In this document: positions 9,848 to 20,777 of the stretch, one piece after another
Layout of the letters: each line of letters opens with the position of its first letter
Position numbering within the stretch: the first letter of the stretch is position 1
Source: Lonsdalea britannica
Lineage (GTDB): Bacteria > Pseudomonadota > Gammaproteobacteria > Enterobacterales > Enterobacteriaceae
DNA: 64,000 nucleotides
Assembly (NCBI RefSeq): GCF_002111595.1
Contig: NZ_LUTN01000016.1
Span: 1 to 64,000 of the forward strand
Reading direction: 5' to 3'
Translations under genes and position numbers: made by a program
The notes under the pieces: model-generated
Database searches by the model: none
What the model was told of the DNA's origin: nothing
Seen by the model: only the letters and a program-made list of their open reading frames with translations

Positions 9848-11017
9848 TCAGCCTGCGTTAGCACGGATAATCTCGTCGATAGTCTGATTGACCGGCGCCA
9901 TATTCAGCTCCAGCGCATCGCTCTGGTAGGCGGGTTCGCTACGCGGTACGTCAGATAAGACTTTACCGTCCGCATTGGCGGTATCGACATTGACCAGCAT
10001 CGACAGACCGATGCGCAGAGGGTGATCCGCCAGCTCTTGCGGATCGAGCTCAACCCGGACGGGAAGACGCTGGACGACTTTAATCCAGTTGCCGGTGGCA
10101 TTCTGCGCTGGCAGAAGAGAAAAGGCGCTGCCGGTGCCCATATCCAGGCCAACAACCTTGCCTTTATAAACCACATCGTCGCCATAAAGATCGCTGACGA
10201 GGGTGGCGGGCTGGCCGATACGCATATTGGCTAACTGGGTTTCCTTGAAGTTGGCGTCCACCCACAGGCCTTTGGCGGGAACCACCACCATCAGAGCCGA
10301 TGTTGAAGCAATCCGGGCGCCGACCTGTACACTGCGGCGTGAAACATAGCCATCTACCGGGCTCACAATGTGCGTCCGCTGCAACGCCAGCCAGGCGTCA
10401 CGCAAGTCGGCGGCGCTCTGCTGTATCGCCGGCTGCTTTTCCAACGGCGTATTAAGAATCAGCGCCTGATTGGCGGCGAATTGCTGTTTGGCGACATCCA
10501 GCGACGCCTGTGCGCTGGCGACGGCATCGCGCGCATGCTGCACATCTTCGCGTCCGATGGCGTTGACTTTACCCAGCGTTTCTCGGCGATTCAAATCGCT
10601 GACCGCTTGGTTGAGCGCGGTCTGCCGGAGCGCGATATTCGCCTGATACTGACGATTATTGATAATTAACTGATGAACCTGACGCACGCTATTGGCCAGC
10701 GCGGTTTGCGCACGCTCGTATGCCTGTTGGGCGTCGGTTGGGTCGAGTTCGACCAACACATCGCCTTTTCTGACGAAGTCCGTGCTGTCGACGTTGACGC
10801 TGGTCACGCTACCGGCGACCTGCGACATAATCTGGATCTGGTTACCCGCGACATACGCATCATCGGTTTCCTGATGATGACGTAAAACCAGGAACCAATA
10901 AGCGAGCCACAGGCAGCCCAGGAATAAAAATATAAGTGTTAATAACGTTAAGATGCGTTTCCGACGGGGTTTGTTCTTTTTGACAGGTTGCGGTGCAGAT
11001 GTTTCCACAGTGGAGCT
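9848..11017 (-). CDS. emrA: Multidrug efflux membrane fusion protein EmrA
   Basis: A 389-residue periplasmic adaptor linking the EmrB exporter to TolC (390 in E. coli). It has a short basic cytoplasmic N-terminus, one TM (about residues 20-40), the biotinyl-lipoyl halves (DDAYVAGNQIQIMSQVAG and HIVSPVDGYVSRRSVQVG) around a long alpha-helical hairpin, and the conserved block GLDMGTGSAFSLLPAQNATG. The start at MSSTVETSAP fits the family; nine more codons are open upstream. It is intact although its partner emrB is frameshifted. Confidence 0.95.
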   Translation of the reverse strand, partial: SSTVETSAPQPVKKNKPRRKRILTLLTLIFLFLGCLWLAYWFLVLRHHQETDDAYVAGNQIQIMSQVAGSVTSVNVDSTDFVRKGDVLVELDPTDAQQAYERAQTALANSVRQVHQLIINNRQYQANIALRQTALNQAVSDLNRRETLGKVNAIGREDVQHARDAVASAQASLDVAKQQFAANQALILNTPLEKQPAIQQSAADLRDAWLALQRTHIVSPVDGYVSRRSVQVGARIASTSALMVVVPAKGLWVDANFKETQLANMRIGQPATLVSDLYGDDVVYKGKVVGLDMGTGSAFSLLPAQNATGNWIKVVQRLPVRVELDPQELADHPLRIGLSMLVNVDTANADGKVLSDVPRSEPAYQSDALELNMAPVNQTIDEIIRANAG

Positions 11018-11253
11018 CATGGTTTCCCCTAATGTACTTCTCATTCTTTAATGGGTAATTGCCATACGGCGATGTGAGGGTGATGTCGCTAACGCTCAGG
11101 CTGCGATAAATAGACAGCCCGTGCCGGGACCACACTGAGAACGTCTCGTGATTCCTTGCGCTCAAGGATGTGCACGTCACGAGAATGTCCGCCTGGTGTC
11201 GGTAAATGTCAGTGTGGGGCGGCATGGCGCTGACTTATGATGATGGTGAAATA

Positions 11254-11769
11254 CTAAATCGGCATACCTTTTTCGATTTCGTCAAGGCGTCCCAGTAGTT
11301 TACGCATCAAGGTTTCCAACTCGAGCTGCTCTTCGTCATCCAAGACAGAGCATAGCTGATGCAGACTAAAGTGTTGCGGCGGGAGTAACTCATTCAAGAA
11401 AGCCTTCCCTTTTTCCGTCATGAACAAGTGCAGGCAACGTCGGTCGCTTTCACTCTCCCGGCGCTCAATCCAACCGCGTTTTTCCAGTTCATCCGCAATA
11501 CGTGTGGCGTTGGTGCGTGATGAACCGAGCGCGGCGCTGAGCTCGGAAGGCTGAATGCTATAAGACTCTTGAGATTCAAGCGTAAGCAATGCCATGAACA
11601 GCGTCTCATTGATGTTCTGTTCCTTCAGCATTCGATTACGGTGTTCAAGTATTTTTGTCTGCAAATGTAGAAACAGACGAAGCATCGTAACTTCCTTGTA
11701 CGGGAAGTCGGGATGGCGAGTGGCGCGCATGCGCAGCATACTTTCTATTGGTGCAAACGAACTTTCCAT
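11254..11769 (-). CDS. mprA: MarR-family repressor MprA (EmrR)
   Basis: A 171-residue MarR-type winged-helix repressor of emrAB, released by phenolic ligands such as salicylate and uncouplers in E. coli. The winged helix is very highly conserved ([20 protein letters not shown] followed by [18 protein letters not shown]), and the ends form the dimerisation helices. It is the first gene of the mprA-emrA-emrB unit, 236 bp before emrA; in E. coli a similar gap holds no separate regulator. The C-terminus is about five residues shorter than in E. coli. Confidence 0.95.
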   Translation of the reverse strand: MESSFAPIESMLRMRATRHPDFPYKEVTMLRLFLHLQTKILEHRNRMLKEQNINETLFMALLTLESQESYSIQPSELSAALGSSRTNATRIADELEKRGWIERRESESDRRCLHLFMTEKGKAFLNELLPPQHFSLHQLCSVLDDEEQLELETLMRKLLGRLDEIEKGMPI

Positions 11770-12020
11770 TTATGTCAACCTCATTAATCACTTTCTGTAT
11801 AGTAACGCAGGTTATTACTTGGGTAAATGACGGAAAGTACCAAAAGTGGTAAAAAAAGCGGGGGGATGAAAGCACTTAAATAAATATTGTGTTGATTTTT
11901 ATGTGTTTTATTCCAATTTGTCGCAATTTATTTTTTGATAAAAAAAAGAAAAAATTTCCTAAAGACGGGCATTCGTGGAAATCCCCTACCGGATTAAAAG
12001 ATCCGATAGGGCTGTCACAT

Positions 12021-13204
12021 TTAAGAAACGTCGTTTCTATTATACCACCAGACCAAGAGGGCGATAAGGCTGGTTAGGAAACCCGCAATGGAAACGCCCA
12101 GCCAGCCGAAGTACTGAAACATCGTAGCGGATAACATCGAGCCTAATGCCCCGCCGATGAAATAGGCGGTCATATAACCTGAGGTAATTCGATTACGGGC
12201 TTCAGGCATGTCGCGGTAGATGATGCTCTGATTGGTGACATGCACGCCCTGAACCGTCAGATCCAACGCCAAAATCCCGATCAGCAACAGCAGGATGGAG
12301 TGAACGCCTGCGGCGATGGGCAGCCACGACAGCGCCAGCACGACAAGGCCGACGGTCGTGACCGTTTTGGCATGGCCGCGGTCTGCCAGACGTCCGGCTC
12401 GCGTGGCAGCCAGCGCTCCTGCCGCGCCGACCAATCCAAACAGGCCAATTACGGCCTCGGAGTAACGATACGGCGGCGCGGACAGCAGAAACGCCATCGA
12501 GGTCCATAGAATGCTGAAGTTCGCGAACGTCAGGCCGCCTAAAATGGAACGAATGCGCAGCGGCTTGTACGTGATCATGAGATGAAAAATCGAAGACAGC
12601 AGCTGCGGATAATTCAGCTGATTGTCTTGTTTATAACGAGGCAAAGCCCGCCACAACAGCAAAGACAGGGCGATCATCAGAACGCTCGCGACCCAGTAAA
12701 CCAGTCGCCATCCGCCCAGAGACGCCAGCGCGCCCGCCAACGTTCGGGCTAGCAATATCCCGAGCAGCAGGCCGCTCATCACGGTACCGACCACTTTACC
12801 TCGGGTTTCCGGCGAGGCCAGCGTCGCGGCTAGCGGCACCAGAAGCTGCGCGGCGACGGAGAACATCCCGGTCAGTGCCGTGCCGAGTATCATGACCCAC
12901 AGTGATGACGACGATGCGGTAACCAGCATACCGGCGGCGGACAGCAGGCTCATACCGACAATCAGTCCCCGGCGCTCCAGCATATCGCCCAGCGGCACCA
13001 ACAGCAGCAGGCCCACGGCATAGCCCAATTGGGCTGCGGTGACGATAAAACCCGCCTGATTGGGAGAAAGCATGAACGCGTTGGCGATAGCATCCAATAG
13101 CGGTTGTGCGTAGTAATTGCTCGCTACCATCAGCCGGTTGCGGCGGACATCAAGAGGGTTAGCGCAGGGCTTAACGTTTGGGTTCGTGGTATGGCGGTGT
13201 TCAT
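12021..13204 (-). pseudogene. ygaY: YgaY-like MFS exporter, single frameshift
   Basis: A 12-TM major facilitator in the position of E. coli ygaY, between mprA and proX; ygaY is itself a pseudogene in E. coli K-12, and its substrate is unknown. The main frame (12021-13130) starts at MVASNYYAQPLLDAIANAF, which is mid-TM1 for the family. The missing N-terminus is found one frame away, from ATG 13204: MNTAIPRTQTLSPALTLLMS then AATG. The join reads ACC GGC TGA TGG where ACC GGC CTG ATG is expected, so one C is missing near 13130-13133. Restored, the protein would be 394 residues. The lesion has the same local sequence as the one in emrB. ygaZH, next to it in E. coli, are absent. Confidence 0.85.
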
Positions 13205-13406
13205 GAAATGGTTAACTATTTGTTAAGGCTAAAGGTTGGTAGTATCGGACAGATCCCCCATTGATACCACCCTTTGAGTCAATTTCATGCGTAATCATTC
13301 CAGCGTGAGTCATCGCTATCACGATGGCGTATGTGGAAATGATGAGGTCGGCAAGAGGCTGGAAACGGATTGAAAGGGGGGGGGCTAAAAAGCCAGTAGG
13401 AACCGT

Positions 13407-13440
13407 GGGAAAGAAGAGCGCCTGACGGGGCAGGCGCTCC
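13407..13440 (-). terminator. proVWX terminator
   Basis: On the minus strand GAGCGCCTG (complement of 13431-13439) and CAGGCGCTC (complement of 13416-13424) form a perfect 9-bp stem with a six-base loop, followed by TTCTTTCCC. It begins 11 bp past the proX stop. Confidence 0.87.
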
Positions 13441-13450
13441 TAAAAACGAT

Positions 13451-14446
13451 TTACTTCGCAGCGGCGCGTGCGGAGTCGACCCATGCGTCAAACTGTTTCT
13501 GGTGGGCTTTGATCCAGCCGTTAACGTGACGCTCGATCGCCTCTTCAGACGACTCACCGGCGTGCATACGCTGGTTCTGCGCATTCACATCGGCAACCGG
13601 CAACCACATGCTGGAGAACAATTTGGCCGCAGCAGGGTTTTTCTCGGCCCATACCTTGTTGGCGGCGATACGAACGTTGTTAACCGGGAAACCGTAGTCG
13701 GCGCCGTTAGGCAGCTTGGTGCTGACGCCTTTCATATCTCCCGGCTGGGAGGAGAAAGGCACCTGCAGCCAGACGACGTCGCGTCCCGGCACCAGCACAT
13801 TGCTGACCCAGTATGGCGTCCAGGTGTAGTACAGGATCGGTTTACCTTCGTGGAAACGGGTAATGGTGTCGGCGATCATCGCCGCATAGTTACCCTGGTT
13901 GTGTTCCACCGTCGGCGTCAGGCCGTAGGCCTTCACGTGATTGTTAATGGCCGCTTCACAGCCCCAGCCCGGATTACAACCGGTCAAATCAGCTTTGCCG
14001 TCATCGTTGGTATCGAACAACTTGGCGATTTTAGGATCTTTTAGCTGAGCGATGTTGGTGATCTTGTACTGCTCCGCCGTTTTCTTATCGATCAGATAAC
14101 CCTGCGCAGCACCGGAAATATAGATGCCCTGACGGAAGAATTTGGCGTCGCCGCCTGCGGATTTATACTGGTCGTTCTGCAGCGGATCCCAGTTGACCGC
14201 CATGAAAGTCGCGTCGCCGTTTGCGATAGAGGTGTAAGCGACGTTGTAGTCCACTTCACGCGTCGGCTGGACGTCGTAGCCCAGTTTTTCCAACGCTTTG
14301 TTCACCAGCTCAGTCTGGAAGGTTTCTTCCGTCAGCGTGCTCTGAATCGGCTGTACGGTAACGCCTTTTCCCGGAAGTTCGGCGGCCGCGAGAGAGGTAC
14401 TAAGTACGGCGGTCAGGGCAAACGACATTATGCCTGTTTTACGCAT
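13451..14446 (-). CDS. proX: Glycine betaine/proline-binding periplasmic protein ProX
   Basis: A 331-residue binding protein of the ProU osmoprotectant ABC importer. It has a Sec signal peptide ([20 protein letters not shown], cleavage near AAA-ELPG). The aromatic betaine cage region ([13 protein letters not shown] with both cysteines, and [11 protein letters not shown]) is intact, and alignment with E. coli ProX is full length. The start follows GAGGAATTCTT; ten further codons upstream lack a better site. It is the third gene of proVWX. Its proximity to plant-sugar genes may be only synteny. Confidence 0.96.
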   Translation of the reverse strand: MRKTGIMSFALTAVLSTSLAAAELPGKGVTVQPIQSTLTEETFQTELVNKALEKLGYDVQPTREVDYNVAYTSIANGDATFMAVNWDPLQNDQYKSAGGDAKFFRQGIYISGAAQGYLIDKKTAEQYKITNIAQLKDPKIAKLFDTNDDGKADLTGCNPGWGCEAAINNHVKAYGLTPTVEHNQGNYAAMIADTITRFHEGKPILYYTWTPYWVSNVLVPGRDVVWLQVPFSSQPGDMKGVSTKLPNGADYGFPVNNVRIAANKVWAEKNPAAAKLFSSMWLPVADVNAQNQRMHAGESSEEAIERHVNGWIKAHQKQFDAWVDSARAAAK

Positions 14447-14547
14447 AAGAATTCCTCTTGTTGGTGTCGGGGACACGTGGCGTCCCCTGTCATTATGATT
14501 ATTTATCTTGATGTGACCGACCGGAGCCGGTCACGAGAGTCAGAGCA

Positions 14548-15690
14548 TCAGGACTTGATGAAAGGACGGGCCAGCAGACCGATAGGACCGCTGTTGAACC
14601 AGCGCTGATTGTTGCGGCTGCGTTTGTCACGGCCCAGAGACTGGGTCAGACGGTCAAGGATGATGGCCAGAATGACGATCCCAACGCCGCCGATGGCAGC
14701 CTGACCCATATCGAGTCGGCCGATACCGCGCAGTACCATCTGTCCCAGACCGCCGACGGCGATCATGGAGGCGATAACCACCATCGACAGCGCCAGCATT
14801 AGCGTTTGGTTGACACCGGCCATAATGGTCGGCATCGCCAGCGGCAGCTGAACTTTAAACAGCATCTGACGCGGGCTGGCGCCGAACGACTCAGCGGCTT
14901 CCAGCAGGTCAGCGGGAACCTGTCGAATTCCGAGAATGGTCAGACGGACTATTGGCGGCAGCGCAAAGATAATGGTCACGACCACGCCCGGTACGTTTCC
15001 GATCCCGAACAACATGACGATCGGCACCAGATAGACGAACGCAGGCGTTGTCTGCATCGCATCCAGCAGAGGTCGGATAATCTTCGCGGCCCGTTCGCTG
15101 CGCGCCAGCCAAATCCCCATGGGAAGGCCGATCAGGACGCAGAAGAACAGGGCGGTCAACACCAGAGACAGCGTCACCATCGCCTGAGACCAAGCGCCGA
15201 TAGCGCCGATCAAGATTAGGGAAATAAACGCCGCCATCCCCATGCCGAAGCTAGAGACCTGCCAGGCCAGCAGAGAGAACACGATGATGGCGACCGGAGC
15301 AGGCATCCCCATCAGCAGCTGCTGGAAAGCGTTGAGGATAATATCGACCGGCACGCGCACGCCCTGAAACACCGGGCGGAAGTGCACCACCAGCCAGTCG
15401 ATGCCGCGCGTCACCCAGCTATCCAGCGGGATCAGGGTATGCTTGAACGGATCGAGCAGGCTAAAGTGCTCAGGTTCCGGCGCCGGCGCGCTGCTTAGCC
15501 AGTCGGTGCTCCCGGCGGGAACGTCGGTGCCACCAGCGGGTGGAGCGGCGTTGCCCCAGGCGTCAGCGCCGCCGCCATCAGTCGGGGCGGGGGCTGCGCC
15601 CCAAGGATCGGCCTGCGGCGCAGCGGCCGGTTGCTGCGCGGCTTGTTCAGCGGTTGTGGTGGTTTCCCACGGATTAGTCGCATCAGTCAT
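14548..15690 (-). CDS. proW: Glycine betaine/proline ABC permease ProW
   Basis: A 380-residue inner-membrane subunit of ProU. The first 100 residues form a Pro/Ala/Gly-rich, probably periplasmic tail with repeated AA-PxDPWG-like motifs, longer than in the 354-residue E. coli protein. The remainder is the binding-protein-dependent permease domain, including the EAA loop ([20 protein letters not shown]). It overlaps the 3' end of proV by 8 bp, indicating translational coupling. Confidence 0.95.
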   Translation of the reverse strand: MTDATNPWETTTTAEQAAQQPAAAPQADPWGAAPAPTDGGGADAWGNAAPPAGGTDVPAGSTDWLSSAPAPEPEHFSLLDPFKHTLIPLDSWVTRGIDWLVVHFRPVFQGVRVPVDIILNAFQQLLMGMPAPVAIIVFSLLAWQVSSFGMGMAAFISLILIGAIGAWSQAMVTLSLVLTALFFCVLIGLPMGIWLARSERAAKIIRPLLDAMQTTPAFVYLVPIVMLFGIGNVPGVVVTIIFALPPIVRLTILGIRQVPADLLEAAESFGASPRQMLFKVQLPLAMPTIMAGVNQTLMLALSMVVIASMIAVGGLGQMVLRGIGRLDMGQAAIGGVGIVILAIILDRLTQSLGRDKRSRNNQRWFNSGPIGLLARPFIKS

Positions 15691-16885
15691 TCAGAGAGCC
15701 CTCTTTATCCAGTGCCTGCAGCAGCATCCCTTTGGAGATGATGCCCATGTACTCATTGTTTTCACCGACGACCGGTATGGCGCAGGGAGCCTGCGCCACG
15801 AGGGAAATCAGCTCGTTGAGCGGCATGTCGGCGGGAACCGGAGACGGTTCGGACAGTAACGCCTGGTCAAGCGGCAGTTGCTTCTTGTGGGCCTCTTTCA
15901 GCGATTCGATAGAGACGATACCGATGAATTTTTGGCCTCGTTCCAGCACATAGCCGAACTCCCGATCCTCTTCCTGCAAAATGGCCAGCGCAGAACGCGG
16001 CCCCACGCCGGGAGATTTACGGATGATGGCGACCGGACGGCGGCGCGCGATATCTTTGGCGCTGAACACCTGACTGATGTCGACGCCGCGGAAGAAGGTG
16101 CGCACGTAGTCGTTGGCCGGATTGTTCAGAATTTCATCCGGCGTGCCGACCTGAATCACTTCACCATTGCGCATGATGGCGATACGGTCGCCGATACGCA
16201 TGGCCTCGTCGAGGTCATGGGAAATGAACACGATGGTGCGCTGTTGGCGAGACTGCAGCTTGACCAGTTCATCCTGCATTTCGGTACGAATCAGGGGGTC
16301 GAGTGCCGAGAACGCTTCATCCATTAGCAGGATGTCCGGGTCGTTAGCCAGTGCGCGAGCCAAGCCCACACGTTGACGCATCCCGCCGGACAGCTCGTCA
16401 GGGTAGGAGGCCGCATAGGCTTCCAGTCCGACCTGTTGCAGGGCGTCTTGCGCTTTCTGCTCCCGTTCTGCTTTGGGGATACCCGCCAGATCCATACCGA
16501 ACGCGGTATTGTCGAGGATGTTCAGATGGGGCATCAGCGCGAACGACTGAAACACCATACTGATCTTTTTGCGGCGAACTTCACGCAGGGCGCTGTCCGA
16601 GATTCGGGCGATATCTTCGCCGTCGATCAGCACCTGACCGCGCGTGGGTTCTATCAGACGATTGAGAAGGCGTACTAGCGTGGATTTTCCTGACCCGGAT
16701 AATCCCATGATGACAAATATCTCGCCTTCTTCAATGGCCAGATTGGCGTTTTCGACACCGACCGTGAGTCCGGTCTTTTCAAACACCTGATCTTTATTCA
16801 AGCCCTTGTCCATCAGCTTGAATGCACGGTCAGGATGTTCGCCAAATATTTTGTAGAGATTTTTTACTTCAAGTTTAATTGCCAT
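15683..16885 (-). CDS. proV: Glycine betaine/proline ABC ATPase ProV
   Basis: The 400-residue ATPase of ProU, the same length as in E. coli. Walker [10 protein letters not shown] (61-69), signature [15 protein letters not shown] and Walker [13 protein letters not shown] are complete. The C-terminal third carries a tandem CBS module (from about residue 280) implicated in osmosensing. It starts the proVWX operon; the upstream DNA is very AT-rich, as expected for an osmoregulated, H-NS-silenced proU promoter, but I cannot place the -10/-35 reliably. Confidence 0.96.
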   Translation of the reverse strand: MAIKLEVKNLYKIFGEHPDRAFKLMDKGLNKDQVFEKTGLTVGVENANLAIEEGEIFVIMGLSGSGKSTLVRLLNRLIEPTRGQVLIDGEDIARISDSALREVRRKKISMVFQSFALMPHLNILDNTAFGMDLAGIPKAEREQKAQDALQQVGLEAYAASYPDELSGGMRQRVGLARALANDPDILLMDEAFSALDPLIRTEMQDELVKLQSRQQRTIVFISHDLDEAMRIGDRIAIMRNGEVIQVGTPDEILNNPANDYVRTFFRGVDISQVFSAKDIARRRPVAIIRKSPGVGPRSALAILQEEDREFGYVLERGQKFIGIVSIESLKEAHKKQLPLDQALLSEPSPVPADMPLNELISLVAQAPCAIPVVGENNEYMGIISKGMLLQALDKEGSLND

Positions 16886-17763
16886 GAAATTGGTTAGTTC
16901 CTATAGTGACGATATTGCTTTGATGTTATGCGCTATAGATCTGCCCTGGTAACGATAAAACAGCCGTATACCCTACCATAATAATAATTTGAGACAACCC
17001 CTGAGGTCGGATTGAGTAATTTCTCCTCCTTGTTATTTTCGGTTTTTTAGCTGTTTTTATACCGGAAAATATCGTCATTAAATATCTGAAATTCAAAATC
17101 ATTAACAATATTAAACAAATAAAAATACTATTAAAATCATGGTGTTGAATGGATTCAGTAAAAATTATTGATGATGATTTTAAATATATTTTCTCTTCCT
17201 GAATTTTGGTGGTTTCCAATATTTATCCCTGTGCAAATAAATAGGGCGTTGGCGCATGATTTTCGATGAAAAAAAGGGCTGTAAGCTGAAGGCGTTAGTC
17301 CTGGTTTTGCTAAAATAACCAGGGGGTATAGGGAGGGGGTCCGCACGGAATGTTGCCTTGCTCCGGCGGACGGTAAATGAGGGGATCTTTCTGGGGTGGA
17401 TAATATTCCTCAAAAGAAACGGATATATTTCGCATTTTTTCCCGAGATACAAGGCATTATTTTGCCCACGATCCCCTTCCACCGCGATGTATTTTGAGTC
17501 CCTGACTGTTGCGCGAAAACCCCGTCTTACGTCAGGGTTTTCATCCCATCACGGCCCCCATGAAAGGCGCATTCAGCGTCAGGAAAAAGACGCCATATTG
17601 CCCCCGTTAGCGCGATGCGTGATGACGTTTCGAGACTCCCGGCATGTTCATGACGACAGTTTCAGCGACGATGGTCCTTTGGACATCGCTCTTAACAGCC
17701 GTGATTCTCCGCATGCTGTAGGTGGGCTTCTCTTTACTCCGCCTGTGGCGCTTGCATTGTGTC

Positions 17764-17805
17764 TCTCATCTCTCATCTCTCATCTCTCATATCTCATCTC
17801 TCATC
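17764..17805. repeat. TCTCATC x6 tandem repeat
   Basis: Six contiguous heptads; five read TCTCATC and the fourth TCTCATA. It lies in non-coding DNA about 430 bp before the first sucrose-isomerase gene. It is the second 7-bp tandem array in the window and probably changes length by slippage. Confidence 0.9.
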
Positions 17806-18120
17806 TTCCGTTCTCCTCCGTGCCGATCATGGGACCGAATCCTCCCGTTGCGCCACCCCTATGCGGTCTTTGTACGACGTCTTCGATAACCGGGTTTTAA
17901 CGGGGAGAAACGTTAACGTTCCGGCCGATATATCCAGACGCACGAGAATAATGAGCGGAGTAAAAATGTATAAACAGGTAATAGCAAAATGAATGATGCT
18001 AAATAATATTCTTTTTCGATGAATGAAATAGCTCATGAAAAATACTAAATAAGTCATTTTAAATTGAATGCAAATTGAAACAGTAAAATAGAAATTAATA
18101 TATGAGTATCTATTGAAAAA

Positions 18121-18157
18121 TAAAGTGATGTATACATATTTTCATGATGCTAATCTC
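18121..18157 (+). promoter_or_regulatory. Shared promoter-region block, copy A
   Basis: This 37-bp stretch matches 20778-20814 at 32 of 37 positions (common core TAAAGTGATGT...TATTTTCATG.TGCTA.TCTC). It lies 115 bp before the first sucrose-isomerase start; copy B is 124 bp before the second. Surrounding non-coding DNA is much less similar, so the block probably holds a promoter or regulator site inherited with the gene duplication. No factor can be named. Confidence 0.55.
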
Positions 18158-18235
18158 TGCACCGCTTTTAATTTAAGAGCGCAAGTATAAGCAATATTTA
18201 TTGCAGTAACACGTCGGAGAATCAAGGAGAAGGAT

Positions 18236-20032
18236 ATGTCCAAACAGAAACTAACGTCGCTTGCGGCTATGAGCCTGAGTATTATTCTATCGAGCAGTTT
18301 CAACTTAGCCAAGGCCGAAAATGGTCCAGCACTAGCGACAGTACAGCAATCTGCTGATTATCCTTTATGGTGGAAGGAAGCCGTTTTTTATCAGATATAT
18401 CCGCGTTCTTTCAAGGACACCAATGGAGATGGTATCGGGGATATTCAAGGTATTATTGACAAGTTGGATTATTTGAAAGGATTGGGTATCAATGCTATTT
18501 GGGTTACACCCCATTATGATTCACCCAATACTGATAGCGGTTATGACATTCGTGATTATAAAAACATCATGAGTGAATATGGAACGATGGACGATTTCAA
18601 CCGCTTAATGGCTGAAATGAAAAAACGCGATATGCGTTTGATGATTGATGTGGTGATTAATCATACCAGCGATCAAAATGAGTGGTTTAAGGAAAGTCGC
18701 TCGTCGAAAAATAATCCCTATCGAGATTTTTATATCTGGCAGGACGGTAAAAACGGCGGAGCGCCAAACAATTATCACTCTTTCTTTGGCGGCTCGGCAT
18801 GGGAAAAAGATGCTAAGACCGATCAATATTATCTCCATTACTTCAGCAAGCATCAGCCTGATCTGAATTGGGACAACCCGAAAGTCCGCCATGAATTGTA
18901 TGACATCGTCCGGTTTTGGCTGGATAAAGGGGTCGCTGGCCTGCGTTTCGACACGGTCGGCACCTACTCCAAGTTCCCCGGATTCCCCGATCTGACGCCT
19001 CAAGAACTCGCCGCCTATGCGGTGACCTACACGCAGGGGCCGAACCTGCATGCCTATATCCATGAGATTTACACTGAGGTCTTGTCTCACTACCCCGATA
19101 TCGTGACGGCGGGTGAAGTGTTCGGCGTACCACTCAAACAGGTGCCTCTGTATGTCGATCAACGTCGGGAAGAGCTGGACATGGTCTTCACTTTCGACCT
19201 GATCCTGCTGTATCGCCACATGGCTGAGAAGTGGCGCTATCGCGATTGGACGCTGAGCGAATTTAAACAGGTGGTGCAAAACATGAATAATGTCGCGGGT
19301 GATTATGGATGGAACGCGTTCTTCCTGGGAAATCATGATAACCCTCGCGCGGTGTCTGCCTTTGGCGATGACCGTCCGGAGTGGCGTAGCAAGTCCGCAC
19401 GGGCTCTGGCGACGCTGCAGATGACGCAGCGCGCGACGCCCTTTATCTATCAGGGGGAAGAGCTGGGCATGACCAACTATCCCTTCAAGTCGATTTCAGA
19501 GTATGACGATCTTGAAATCAAGGGTTTCTGGCAAGACTATGTCGAGACTGGCAAGGTCAAGGCCGACTGGTTTTTGGAAAATGCGAAAAAGACGACCCGG
19601 GATAATGCCCGGACGCCGTTCCAATGGGATGCGCAGCAAAATGCCGGTTTCACTACGGGTACGCCGTGGCTGAAGGTCAATCCCAACTATAAGGTCATCA
19701 ATGCGGCAAATGAGGTCGCGCATGATGATTCCATCTATCACTATTACCAACAGTTGATCGCGCTGCGCCATCGAACGCCTGCGCTGACCTACGGCCAATA
19801 CACGGACCTGGCGCCGAAAAATGAGGATATTTATGCCTACACCCGAATCACCAAAGACGCGAAGTATCTGGTGGTGATCAACTTCAAAGAAAAGGTGATC
19901 AATTACCCCTTGCCGCAGTCGCTCACCATTGATAAAGCGCTGATTGAAAGCGGTGCGAAAGCCGCGCCTGCGCACAATGCGTCCTCTCTCACTCTCCAAC
20001 CGTGGCAGTCTGGGATCTACCAGCTGAACTGA
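18236..20032 (+). CDS. Sucrose isomerase-like GH13_31 glucosyltransferase
   Basis: A 598-residue secreted alpha-amylase-fold enzyme closest to isomaltulose/trehalulose synthases such as Erwinia rhapontici PalI. It has a Sec signal peptide (residues 1-27, NLAKA/ENGP), a WWK-AVFYQIYPRSF N-terminus and a complete catalytic set: D239 (GLRFDT), E294 (TAGEVFG) and H367-D368 (GNHDNPR). The RLDRD loop that governs isomaltulose/trehalulose ratio in known enzymes is replaced by LLYRH (324-328), so the product may be trehalulose, another isomer, or mostly hydrolysis to glucose and fructose. An AAGGAGAAGG site lies directly before ATG 18236. No pal uptake or hydrolase genes are nearby. Confidence 0.88.
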   Translation: MSKQKLTSLAAMSLSIILSSSFNLAKAENGPALATVQQSADYPLWWKEAVFYQIYPRSFKDTNGDGIGDIQGIIDKLDYLKGLGINAIWVTPHYDSPNTDSGYDIRDYKNIMSEYGTMDDFNRLMAEMKKRDMRLMIDVVINHTSDQNEWFKESRSSKNNPYRDFYIWQDGKNGGAPNNYHSFFGGSAWEKDAKTDQYYLHYFSKHQPDLNWDNPKVRHELYDIVRFWLDKGVAGLRFDTVGTYSKFPGFPDLTPQELAAYAVTYTQGPNLHAYIHEIYTEVLSHYPDIVTAGEVFGVPLKQVPLYVDQRREELDMVFTFDLILLYRHMAEKWRYRDWTLSEFKQVVQNMNNVAGDYGWNAFFLGNHDNPRAVSAFGDDRPEWRSKSARALATLQMTQRATPFIYQGEELGMTNYPFKSISEYDDLEIKGFWQDYVETGKVKADWFLENAKKTTRDNARTPFQWDAQQNAGFTTGTPWLKVNPNYKVINAANEVAHDDSIYHYYQQLIALRHRTPALTYGQYTDLAPKNEDIYAYTRITKDAKYLVVINFKEKVINYPLPQSLTIDKALIESGAKAAPAHNASSLTLQPWQSGIYQLN

Positions 20033-20121
20033 TTGAACGATACCTGAGTTCGGAAAATACTTTCCGATGCTGTGCAGATTTTCCCGTGATGTCCTCTGTC
20101 GGGTCGCGCAGCGAGCGAAAA

Positions 20122-20158
20122 TGACGTGATGACCCGCTTCTACGCGGTCATCACGTCA
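20122..20158. repeat. 13-bp perfect inverted repeat after the first isomerase gene
   Basis: TGACGTGATGACC (20122-20134) and GGTCATCACGTCA (20146-20158) are exact complements around an 11-base loop. It begins 90 bp after the stop. There is no T tract on either side, so it may be a factor-dependent terminator, an RNA-stabilising 3' hairpin or a protein site. Confidence 0.75.
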
Positions 20159-20726
20159 GCGGTCGTTCGAGCCTGCCAATCGGCATAGGCGGTACCCCCC
20201 GTTATTTTCATCCCTTTTTAACGTCAATCGGGCTATTAAAGCACCGAGAAGAGGAATGATTTTTTGGGGTAAAAAAAGCAGGTATGAATTAACGGTAAAT
20301 AAGTGTAACGAAATGAACGGAAACGCACGGGTTATTTTAAATGTGGATGTAATGGTGGGTAAATAATATTAACGAAATGTGCTTTTTATCGTATCGATGG
20401 TTTTTTTATAGTCGTCGTAAATTCCGTGATTAGTGACATCATTATGTAAATAAAAACGGTAAAAATATTTTTTCACCGTGATCTATTGGTGACGATAAAG
20501 TTGCCGTTATGCGTTTTAAACTTCTCATGGTGCGGATTTAAATATGAGCGGCATGACTTTACTGGTTGATTTTGATTGTTTTTGTTTTAACTCTGCAGAC
20601 CATTTATTTCCAATAATCACCAAAAAGAACATTTTTATATTTAATGATAATACGGCGAGTGATTTTCAAGGGGGAATATGAATATGAGGCTATTACACGT
20701 TAAGGAATGTTTTTTGAGGTATTTTT

Positions 20727-20746
20727 CATGAATTGATTAATTCATG
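20727..20746. promoter_or_regulatory. Inverted repeat CATGAATT-4-AATTCATG
   Basis: Perfect 8-bp arms separated by GATT, about 155 bp upstream of the second isomerase start. Its size and symmetry fit a dimeric repressor or activator site, but no regulator gene is adjacent. Confidence 0.4.
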
Positions 20747-20777
20747 GGTATAGGCTTTTACGGTATTAATTCAATAT

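Larger units (their letters stand above)
16886..18235. other. Long AT-rich region between proV and the first sucrose-isomerase gene
   Basis: About 1,350 bp with no convincing gene. The left part must contain the proU promoter. It also holds a hairpin CCTGGTT (17300-17306)/AACCAGG (17317-17323), a TCTCATC tandem repeat (17764-17805) and, near the right end, a block shared with the region before the second isomerase gene. Open frames here (for example 17358-17900) run through the heptad repeat, have no recognisable domain and are not called. nrdHIEF, next to proV in E. coli, are absent. Confidence 0.6.

Noticed and set aside
17764..17805. CRISPR array
   Set aside because: The units are 7 bp and contiguous with no spacers, and there are no cas genes; it is a simple tandem repeat.
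17358..17900. A 180-codon open frame before the first isomerase gene
   Set aside because: It runs through the TCTCATC repeat, giving low-complexity sequence, has no ribosome site or domain, and lies in AT-rich regulatory DNA.
18236..20032. Calling the first GH13 enzyme an isomaltulose synthase (palI)
   Set aside because: The overall family fits, but the RLDRD motif used to recognise isomaltulose producers is replaced by LLYRH, so the product is left open and no symbol is given.
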